Shown piece by piece: positions 6,578 through 11,795 of a stretch of 11,795 nucleotides of DNA. The notes beneath the pieces are model-generated. The model ran no database searches. It was given only the letters and a program-made list of their open reading frames with translations, and was not told where the DNA came from. Positions within the stretch are counted from its first letter, which is position 1, and the number at the start of each line of letters is the position of its first letter. Source of the stretch: Alphaproteobacteria bacterium. Lineage in GTDB: Bacteria; Pseudomonadota; Alphaproteobacteria; Micavibrionales; Micavibrionaceae. The position numbers were made by a program, and so were the translations under genes. The stretch is from positions 1 to 11,795 of the forward strand of contig JAGLKL010000022.1 in NCBI GenBank assembly GCA_023141075.1, written 5' to 3'.

Positions 6578-8638
6578 ATGGCGAGTGATCCCAAACATTT
6601 ACAGTCTGTTCTTGTCTCTCTCCTTAATGGATCAGATATGGAGAGTGTGCCTAAATCTGTGCGTGACTTTCTTTGGGACTATATGAATGGCAATAAAGGC
6701 AACCTACTGAAAGCTCTTCCTAAATGGCGGGGGCTCGCTAGTACAACTTTTGACACAGATGAAGAAATTGAAGCCGTTAAAAGCACTCGCTTTGATATTT
6801 TTGACAGCAAAAATATCAAACATATTAAAAAGTTTAGCATAGACTTAGAAAAAAAGGTGGACGATGGCAAACCATTGACCAAGGATGAGGCTATTGAATT
6901 CACAATAGAGCTTGCCAAAGGCCTCGGTATGACAAACGATGAGGCTGTCCCGATGTTCCAGTCTTTGGCGAAAACCTGTTATGTATCTGTCAATAATAAG
7001 CTCGAAGAGCAACAAGTTAAAAAGGAAAAAGTTGAACCCGGAGAGAAACAAGTTAAAAAGGAAAAGGAAAAGGAAAAAGTTGAAGAAAAACCAAAAGAGC
7101 CTTGGGAAATCGAGCTAGCCGAGCAAAAAAAGGTGGCTTTGAGACTGTGCGATGAAGCAGATAACGCTCTTATCCTTGTAAAACAGTACACCGGTACGAT
7201 CCCGGATGAAGATAAATCGGGAGCTCAGGAAGTCATCGATCGTTTGTCAGACGTGGGAGATAAAGCCGTTACGCTGCGCAATGACTTAATCGATCAAGGC
7301 AAAGGAAATAAAGCTGATGGCATTAATAATATTCTGCGAATGTCCGTCTTGCCGGGTATCGATGACGCTAAACTAGCGCAAAGGACTTTGTTGGACAGAT
7401 ATGAGGAATTAAAGCAAACAAAAAGCGAAGTCGATGATCTGAAAAAAGAGATCCATGCAATTAATACCAGTGCCGGTGCCGGAGATATGGCAGGGAAACT
7501 TTCTGCACTTGAAAATCGTGTTGAGATCCTTAAGGCAGGAGAAGTAGACGCCAAAGGCTTTTTGGAAGCTACCGTTCTGGATGCCAAAGCGAGAATTGTC
7601 CCTCTGGAAGGTGATGGCGCTAAAATCAAAGGTAATAATGCGTATACATACCGCTATAGCAATAGATATGAGCGCAATAAAGCTTATGAAGATCTTGAGG
7701 GCGGTGGCGGTGGCATTCTTACCGGGATTGCCGGAAGCGGCGAGGATGGCCAACCAAACCTTCTCGTGAAAGGCGCACGGGCAGTGTTTAGAACTGTAGC
7801 TAGCATAGGGGACAGTTGGCATGACGCAAAAATGGGTGCCAGAAGCCAAAAAAGTCGTCTTGCTTATAATATTGCTGAACATGTAGCGATCGGCTTTGGC
7901 GGTTTGATTGCGCTAAACAGCATAAACAGCCTGTTCTTCGATAATAAGATGAATAGACTTTTCAAGTGGGGTATTATGGGTATTATGGGCCTCTACCTCA
8001 TCAATCGTTCAGGCAAAGTTGGTCGAGAAATGACCAATCATGCAAAAGCAAGAACTGCCCGTGCACAAAGCAGCAGCGGCTTGAGCCATAGACCGAGAGG
8101 TGTTCCTACAAATCGCCAATATACCGGAGACAATGCGGCTAAAGGTGAAACACCTCCTACTGCTTCAAATGCGAATCTCCCTGTCATTACAGACAAAGAA
8201 GGCAATATTGTCAGGGATATTGTCGTTTACTACCCTGAAGGCGTGATCGTTCAAGACCAAAAAGGCGGTATGCCTCAGGATAAAGGCAAGGTTGTTAACA
8301 TGGAAAACTGGAAAGTTGGCAAAGGCCTTAACCTGAATATTCCAGAGAATGTAAAAAAAGAAATCATTGCAAGAGTTGATGGGCACGTTCATGACAAACT
8401 CATCCCTAATGAGATTGCAGATAGAGATGCGCTATTGGCCGGCCCTGGAGTAAACCTACCTAAAGATCTCTGTGTGGTTGAAAATGATATTGAAGGTAAA
8501 ATCAGAATTCAGAAAATCAACGGAATTGACCTAGGCGAGAATGCTATTAATGTTACATATTATGCCAATAAAGGCATCGTTGAAAAGGCATTGGAAAAAG
8601 AATTTTCCGGGGTGGATGCGAAAGCATCGGGTCAATAA
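6578..8638 (+). CDS. Uncharacterised 686-aa protein: helical module, charged coiled coil, membrane hairpin
   Basis: No family is recognised. Residues 1-140 are homologous by eye to the N-terminus of the 1171-aa protein; the start codons, V28, D30, G38 and K40-G41 align without gaps, and TKD at 101-103 matches TKD at 108-110. A very charged Lys/Glu stretch follows (142-175), with QVKKEK at 146 and 158. Residues 180-345 are strongly helical and probably coiled coil. A Gly-rich spot (375-379) precedes two hydrophobic segments (about 432-454 and 462-476), a likely membrane hairpin. A basic, Ser-rich linker (480-530) then leads to a C-terminal domain (535-675) that looks alpha/beta (DKEGNIVRDIVVYYPEGVIVQD). 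Its own promoter copies that of the 1171-aa gene. I see no catalytic motif. Topology is inferred from hydrophobicity alone. Confidence 0.87.
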   Translation: MASDPKHLQSVLVSLLNGSDMESVPKSVRDFLWDYMNGNKGNLLKALPKWRGLASTTFDTDEEIEAVKSTRFDIFDSKNIKHIKKFSIDLEKKVDDGKPLTKDEAIEFTIELAKGLGMTNDEAVPMFQSLAKTCYVSVNNKLEEQQVKKEKVEPGEKQVKKEKEKEKVEEKPKEPWEIELAEQKKVALRLCDEADNALILVKQYTGTIPDEDKSGAQEVIDRLSDVGDKAVTLRNDLIDQGKGNKADGINNILRMSVLPGIDDAKLAQRTLLDRYEELKQTKSEVDDLKKEIHAINTSAGAGDMAGKLSALENRVEILKAGEVDAKGFLEATVLDAKARIVPLEGDGAKIKGNNAYTYRYSNRYERNKAYEDLEGGGGGILTGIAGSGEDGQPNLLVKGARAVFRTVASIGDSWHDAKMGARSQKSRLAYNIAEHVAIGFGGLIALNSINSLFFDNKMNRLFKWGIMGIMGLYLINRSGKVGREMTNHAKARTARAQSSSGLSHRPRGVPTNRQYTGDNAAKGETPPTASNANLPVITDKEGNIVRDIVVYYPEGVIVQDQKGGMPQDKGKVVNMENWKVGKGLNLNIPENVKKEIIARVDGHVHDKLIPNEIADRDALLAGPGVNLPKDLCVVENDIEGKIRIQKINGIDLGENAINVTYYANKGIVEKALEKEFSGVDAKASGQ

Positions 8639-8674
8639 TAATCAATTTTGTCGCCTAGGGTGGATAAGAAGGTA

Positions 8675-8707
8675 ATGACTTCCCATATAATAAGGTTAGT
8701 GTTATGA
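8675..8707 (+). other. 10-codon upstream ORF overlapping the next start as ATGA
   Basis: ATG at 8675 opens a 10-codon ORF (MTSHIIRLVL) whose TGA (8705-8707) overlaps the ATG of the 160-aa gene at 8704 in the classic ATGA stop-start arrangement. AAGAAGG lies close upstream (spacing only 2 nt). It may support translational coupling or be chance, as ORFs this short are common. Confidence 0.25.
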
Positions 8708-9186
8708 TTCTATTAAGTGTTACAGGCTATAATCCCTTACAACACTATGATAATATGCCGTTCTTGGCTGATCTTTTTATGTCTGATGAAAAAAATAATA
8801 ATGGTGCGACGCCCAAATCTCCGAAAAGTATGGGCGATGACTGGGGCTCTGGGTTTGGCGCCGGACGCACTAAGCTGTTCGAAAGTACCAAAGATTTCGA
8901 CATTTATTGCGATCGTGAACGCGACGTGAACTATATTTTTCACGGGCCGGAATTGGGCTGTACGATCGATCATCTGGAATATGATCCTGAAACATGCCAC
9001 GTAACCGTTGTTACAAATGACCGGCAGCGTCTGGATTTAGGTGCAAGAATTCAATGGCTGGTTCGTCCCTATATTGCAAAAGAACAAGATTTGTTTATTA
9101 TCAGGACTGAAAATGGTGAAGCGATTGACGGTGTTGAAGTTCCCTTAAAAATAAAGGAACCGGAGATTACTAAAACTGTGAATTAA
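8704..9186 (+). CDS. Uncharacterised 160-aa protein, paralogue of the 122-aa protein downstream
   Basis: Residues 1-60 are a polar, Asn/Gly/Ser-rich leader. Residues 64-150 form a compact domain that aligns with residues 33-119 of the 122-aa neighbour: FDI....RE, then I..LEYD..TC at 88-98, G at 113, a hydrophobic strand at 130-133, then NGEAIDG and VPL. The pattern of short hydrophobic strands suggests a small beta-rich fold. No transmembrane segment or enzyme motif is seen. The start at 8704 has TAAGG eight bases upstream. A TATAAT at 8686-8691 could be a -10 for a very short leader, in which case a later start (Met18 or Met26) would be used. It lies 65 bp after the 686-aa gene with no terminator between. 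Function is unknown. Confidence 0.75.
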   Translation: MILLSVTGYNPLQHYDNMPFLADLFMSDEKNNNGATPKSPKSMGDDWGSGFGAGRTKLFESTKDFDIYCDRERDVNYIFHGPELGCTIDHLEYDPETCHVTVVTNDRQRLDLGARIQWLVRPYIAKEQDLFIIRTENGEAIDGVEVPLKIKEPEITKTVN

Positions 9187-9203
9187 AAGGAAAAAAAAGT
9201 TTC

Positions 9204-9222
9204 GAAAAAACAAGCTTTTTTC
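9204..9222. repeat. A/T-rich inverted repeat between the paralogues
   Basis: GAAAAAA and TTTTTTC pair over seven bases around CAAGC, following a run of eight A. The stem has one G-C pair and no U-run lies beyond it, so it is at best a weak terminator or pause site in front of the 122-aa gene. Confidence 0.25.
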
Positions 9223-9268
9223 TGGCGAACATTATATAATATATGTAAGAAATGAGAATTAAGACGGG

Positions 9269-9637
9269 ATGACGGACGAGCCTGTAGCAGAGAGTGATAA
9301 TAAACCTAAGACTGGTACCTTAGTTGATTTTGTTTACGGCGTTGATGAGAATAGCAAACTACAAATAGATGTGGCTGTTAGAGAAGATGGTAAGTGTGCC
9401 GTATTTTACAATAAGCCGTTTAAGTCAGACATATCTTGGCTAGAATTTGATCTTGGTACGTGTATGCTGGATTTTGTCTTAGATGGAGGGGAAATGAGAG
9501 ATTCGGGTTTGCCGGTGACAAGGACAATGTCAAAGAATATGCAAAACACGCATCAGATGTTAATGGTTTTGATTGATGACAAGACTGGAGAACCAAAAGA
9601 AGGCCAGTACATTCCACTCATCATTCATAGGACTTAG
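9269..9637 (+). CDS. Uncharacterised 122-aa protein, paralogue of the 160-aa protein
   Basis: After a short polar start (1-17), residues 18-119 form one compact domain. The part from residue 33 aligns with 65-150 of the upstream protein: IDV...RED, I.WLEFD.GTC at 55-65, G80, a hydrophobic strand around 97-102, KTGEPKEG and IPLII near the end. LE[YF]D..TC is the best shared motif; its cysteine (C65 and C98 of the neighbour) is conserved. No signal peptide or membrane segment is seen. There is no good Shine-Dalgarno before ATG 9269, and a 6-codon ORF from ATG 9252 ends in TGA overlapping this ATG. TATAAT at 9235-9240 may be a -10 but lacks a clear -35. The two proteins may form a heterodimer or recognise related targets; this is inference. 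Confidence 0.75.
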   Translation: MTDEPVAESDNKPKTGTLVDFVYGVDENSKLQIDVAVREDGKCAVFYNKPFKSDISWLEFDLGTCMLDFVLDGGEMRDSGLPVTRTMSKNMQNTHQMLMVLIDDKTGEPKEGQYIPLIIHRT

Positions 9638-9718
9638 TAAGAAGAAAGCTGTAAATAAACAGACAAAATGTTTTGAGCAGGGAAATGCGAAAACAGTAAT
9701 AAAAAAAGGAGTGACGAT

Positions 9719-9907
9719 ATGACTACAACGGGTGTTTTTACGGATGCTGCCAGACTATCCGAGTTACGGAACGCTTTTGCCGGGGCAAATAAGATTTCCG
9801 TCGGCTTCAATCCAACAGGTGAAGTTGAAGACCTTAATGCGGCTGCTCCTGAGCAGAATGTCGCTGAAAACACATTTGACTTCTGTGGTCCCGGCGGAAT
9901 GGCGTAA
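9719..9907 (+). CDS. 62-aa small protein ending CGPGGMA
   Basis: A convincing small gene: AAAAGGAG lies 8 nt before the ATG, one of the best ribosome binding sites in the window, and an intrinsic terminator follows the stop. The protein has a Thr-rich start, an amphipathic helix-like part (TDAARLSELRNAF, 8-20), a middle with GFNPTGEVEDL (29-39), then a tail with one Cys (C56) in FDFCGPGGMA. There is no signal peptide or transmembrane segment. It could be a small accessory subunit of the upstream system, with the Gly/Pro/Cys tail as a docking or modification site. A peptide-precursor reading is possible, but no maturation enzyme is seen nearby. I recognise no family. Confidence 0.7.
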   Translation: MTTTGVFTDAARLSELRNAFAGANKISVGFNPTGEVEDLNAAAPEQNVAENTFDFCGPGGMA

Positions 9908-9947
9908 GCCTTAATTCTTGCAAATCTATCCTTCTTATTTTTGATAT

Positions 9948-9983
9948 AAGCAGGCGTGCTGAAACGTCTGCTTTTATTTTTTC
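9948..9983 (+). terminator. Intrinsic terminator closing the plus-strand cluster
   Basis: AAGCAGGCGT (9948-9957) pairs with ACGTCTGCTT (9964-9973), a 10-bp stem with one G-U pair and a 6-nt loop, followed by TTATTTTTTC. It lies 40 bp after the 62-aa gene and 12 bp before the convergent stop of the 86-aa gene. In the opposite direction the stem is followed by ATATCAAAAA, so it should work mainly for plus-strand transcripts. Confidence 0.88.
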
Positions 9984-9995
9984 GCAGCGCAGCAT

Positions 9996-10256
9996 TCACT
10001 TCATCATATCTTCATGCTCCGCCACCTGAGATTTAGATATAGGCAGTACGTCTTTTTCCTCATCCCTTGAGCCACTGCTCATAAACCCTTTCCAGATGAA
10101 TGAGAAGAGCACAAAAGCAATCAGTGCAAGAAAGATATAAGGCGGACGCGTGGCGCTATCGCCCTCCTCTTCCATATAGGAATGCTCAAGTAACTCAGGC
10201 TCTTGAACTTTTTCTTGTTTTTCGGCTTTTTCTTGTTTTTCAGGCTGATCTCTCAC
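9996..10256 (-). CDS. 86-aa single-pass membrane protein with a charged N-terminus
   Basis: The N-terminal 35 residues are strongly charged, with a tandem EKQEKAEKQEKVQE element. One clear transmembrane segment (about 40-56, YIFLALIAFVLFSFIW) follows, then a polar C-terminal 30 residues. This looks like a small membrane anchor; I recognise no family. The start is GTG, supported by GAGGG nine bases upstream; ATG at codon 28 is the fallback but would remove the repeat. It lies 103 bp downstream of the 339-aa gene on the same strand, so co-transcription is possible. It is convergent with the 62-aa gene. Orientation in the membrane cannot be fixed: Arg37 precedes the segment and Lys57 follows it. 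Confidence 0.75.
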   Translation of the reverse strand: MRDQPEKQEKAEKQEKVQEPELLEHSYMEEEGDSATRPPYIFLALIAFVLFSFIWKGFMSSGSRDEEKDVLPISKSQVAEHEDMMK

Positions 10257-10359
10257 AGGTCTTGTCCCTCGCGTATATTGCGCTTTATCTTTACACTTTT
10301 TTAGAACCTACATTGATAGTTATCACGCAATTCTGTTTCATATTGTTGAAAATCTTTTG

Positions 10360-11379
10360 TTACTCTAAATCCAGAAGGTTTTCTCTCGAAATATTACTTT
10401 TTGTCTCTGTGCGAAATGTAGGTTCTGGAGCATTTGCAGATGGAGTATCATTGTAAATGGACGGTGGAAAAACAAGTGTTCCGATTACATTGCAGGGTGT
10501 GGCGTGCTGTCTTAGTTTATCTGTTCTGATATAACGTGTCTCTTCTTTTTCAGTTATTTCTGTAGAGCCGAGTCCGGGAAGTCCCATAGAATGCGCTTCT
10601 ATGTATGGTTTTATGTCATTCATTTTAGAGTCTGTTATGCTCATAGCATATTCAATGACCTCTTTGGTTGAAACTCTTGGCAAATCTGTTTGTTGAGGGA
10701 TGCTTGGGTTTGCCATTAATTCTCCATCTTTATTTGTCAATGCTCCCCATACGGATACATAAGCCAATGGGTTTTTTATTTTAGCGCCACCTTTAAGTAT
10801 TATATCTGTGTCTATCTCAACCCCAGCATAGCTTTGCTCTGTACCGGTCATCTTTTCGGCTTGTTCCTGAGTATAAAAACCTATTGTAACCGATGCACTA
10901 TCGCCCTCTTTTCGATGCAATGTTGCAGGAACAGGTCCTATATCACTATAAAAAGCAGCGGCAACAACAACATGACTTTGCAAGTTCCCTTGCATAACAA
11001 CAATCTGATTATCTTCTGGATTTTCTGTATCCGTAATAAAGTCATTAAATTTTGTTTTCAGTATCTCAGGTGCAGAATTTGATCCAAATCCTACTAAGAT
11101 CACGCGATCATGCAATGTAGCCGATTCTCCATCTTCTTTTTTAATTGTAACATCGTACGTATCGACATCTTTTGTTGCTCCTGCAAGTCGGATGCTGTGG
11201 TTTGAAGATTGAAAAGAGAAATTGTTGTCGTCTACAATTATTGCCGGATCAGCTTTTTCAGCTTCATCTTTACCGACAGCTATAATAAAAGATTGTTTAA
11301 AATTATCATTATTTACATTGGGATATTCTACCGCGCGGTTAAAATATCTGGTCAACATATCTTGCTTAGACTCCGGCAT
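10360..11379 (-). CDS. 339-aa protein with a gamma-glutamylcyclotransferase-like core
   Basis: Residues 92-215 resemble the GGCT-like fold. RVILVGFGSN (92-101) corresponds to the YGSN loop that binds the gamma-glutamyl substrate. GPVPATL (148-154) matches the 'PAT' segment seen in bacterial members. A Glu in MTGTEQSYAGVEI (E181) sits where the catalytic Glu of human GGCT falls (LDEQEG...Y). Known family members cleave gamma-glutamyl peptides to 5-oxoproline, but the substrate here is unknown. At 339 aa it is about twice the usual length, with an extra 90 residues before the core and a helical tail of about 105 residues. The Met at 11379 is preferred over an upstream Met (11469) because the likely -10 lies between them. 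It is divergent from lepA. The assignment rests on motif order recalled from the family, not on a search. Confidence 0.62.
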   Translation of the reverse strand: MPESKQDMLTRYFNRAVEYPNVNNDNFKQSFIIAVGKDEAEKADPAIIVDDNNFSFQSSNHSIRLAGATKDVDTYDVTIKKEDGESATLHDRVILVGFGSNSAPEILKTKFNDFITDTENPEDNQIVVMQGNLQSHVVVAAAFYSDIGPVPATLHRKEGDSASVTIGFYTQEQAEKMTGTEQSYAGVEIDTDIILKGGAKIKNPLAYVSVWGALTNKDGELMANPSIPQQTDLPRVSTKEVIEYAMSITDSKMNDIKPYIEAHSMGLPGLGSTEITEKEETRYIRTDKLRQHATPCNVIGTLVFPPSIYNDTPSANAPEPTFRTETKSNISRENLLDLE

Positions 11380-11402
11380 TGTGAATTCCCACTTTCTTTC
11401 AT

Positions 11403-11429
11403 AGTATAGTGTCTGTGTGTAAAACACAA
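11403..11429 (-). promoter_or_regulatory. Promoter candidate for the 339-aa gene
   Basis: Reading the minus strand, TTGTGT (11429-11424) and TATACT (11408-11403) are 15 bp apart, shorter than ideal, but the -10 is strong. Transcription would start near 11396, leaving about 17 nt before ATG 11379. This supports the shorter 339-aa form of the protein. Confidence 0.4.
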
Positions 11430-11553
11430 GAATCAAGCCATATGGAGTGTTTACCGTAACCCGTCGCACTTCAGATGGCTTTCACAACTTGTAAAAAAAA
11501 CTTTACATGTTTTTCATTGCCGCCAGCGCTAAAAATCCTTATCTTCCGTGCTC

Positions 11554-11795
11554 ATGACAAAGAAATTAGAACACATCCGAAATTTTGCGATTATCGCCCA
11601 TATCGATCACGGCAAAAGCACTCTGGCTGATCGGTTGATCCAAACCTGCGGAGGGCTGGAAGAGCGCGAAATGAGTGAACAAGTCCTCGATAACATGGAT
11701 ATTGAGCGCGAGCGCGGCATTACCATTAAAGCACAGACAGTGCGCCTTGCTTATACTGCCAAAGACGGGATTGAATATCAGCTTAATTTGATGGA
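11554..11795 (+). CDS. lepA: LepA / elongation factor 4, N-terminal fragment
   Basis: The first 80 codons of the translational GTPase EF4, which binds the ribosome and is linked to back-translocation and 30S biogenesis. The G1 P-loop is AHIDHGKST, and the switch I region is present as MDIERERGITIKAQTV, the LepA-specific form. The gene runs off the window. The ATG at 11554 fits the usual LepA N-terminus (MTKKLEHIRNFAIIAHIDHGKST in outline). No Shine-Dalgarno is visible. A weak TTGCCG-17-TATCTT promoter at 11517-11545 would put the transcript start almost on the ATG. GC counts at 46%. Identification is secure; the initiation signals are not. Confidence 0.97.
   Translation, partial: MTKKLEHIRNFAIIAHIDHGKSTLADRLIQTCGGLEEREMSEQVLDNMDIERERGITIKAQTVRLAYTAKDGIEYQLNLM

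Noticed and set aside
9719..9907. RiPP precursor peptide
   Set aside because: The Cys/Gly tail is suggestive, but no cyclase, radical SAM enzyme, peptidase or exporter is visible in the window, so the label is not supported.
9634..9999. 121-codon minus-strand open frame over the 62-aa gene
   Set aside because: It would cross the plus-strand terminator and run opposite a gene with a strong AAAGGAG site. No Shine-Dalgarno or family feature supports it.
10100..10456. 118-codon plus-strand open frame
   Set aside because: It is antisense to the 86-aa membrane protein and the end of the 339-aa gene, both of which have better start signals and protein features.
11380..11469. 30-residue N-terminal extension of the GGCT-like protein
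   Set aside because: The best -10 element lies inside this stretch and the extra residues look like translated promoter sequence, so the Met at 11379 was preferred.
1..11795. Prophage, plasmid or integrative element
   Set aside because: No integrase, transposase, phage structural motif, tRNA attachment site or flanking direct repeat was seen, despite the lower GC.

Overview
The window is bacterial and almost certainly alphaproteobacterial. It opens in the last 70 codons of purH, whose C-terminus (VASDAFFPFADGLL, AVIQPGG, MVFTG.RHF.H) has the alphaproteobacterial form. It closes in the first 80 codons of lepA (elongation factor 4). These two housekeeping genes frame about 11.3 kb of genes I cannot assign to a characterised pathway. 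Hand counts give 54% GC for the purH fragment, 46% for the lepA fragment and about 37-43% for sampled interior lines, so the interior looks like an accessory island or a lineage-restricted locus. I see no transposase, integrase, tRNA, CRISPR array or rRNA.

Layout. Positions 214-488 are a regulatory region: two operator-like dyads, two promoter candidates, a 24-codon leader ORF and a hairpin over the first gene's ribosome binding site. A plus-strand series follows: a 220-aa membrane protein, a 545-aa helical protein, a 1171-aa giant protein, a 686-aa coiled-coil/membrane protein, two small paralogues (160 and 122 aa) and a 62-aa peptide ending CGPGGMA. A clear intrinsic terminator at about 9948-9983 closes the series. 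On the minus strand lie an 86-aa single-pass membrane protein and a 339-aa protein with a gamma-glutamylcyclotransferase-like core, the latter divergent from lepA.

Coherence. The plus-strand genes look like one system. The 1171-aa and 686-aa genes have near-copies of the same promoter and leader, and their N-terminal modules align without gaps over several stretches, so promoter plus N-terminal domain were probably duplicated together. The 160- and 122-aa proteins are paralogues of each other. Short ORFs abut or overlap the starts of several genes, suggesting translational coupling. The proteins are rich in helices, charged linkers, repeats and modest hydrophobic segments, with no recognisable catalytic motif. 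This fits an envelope-associated or scaffolding assembly better than a metabolic pathway, but function is unknown and that reading is inference. The minus-strand pair may be unrelated.
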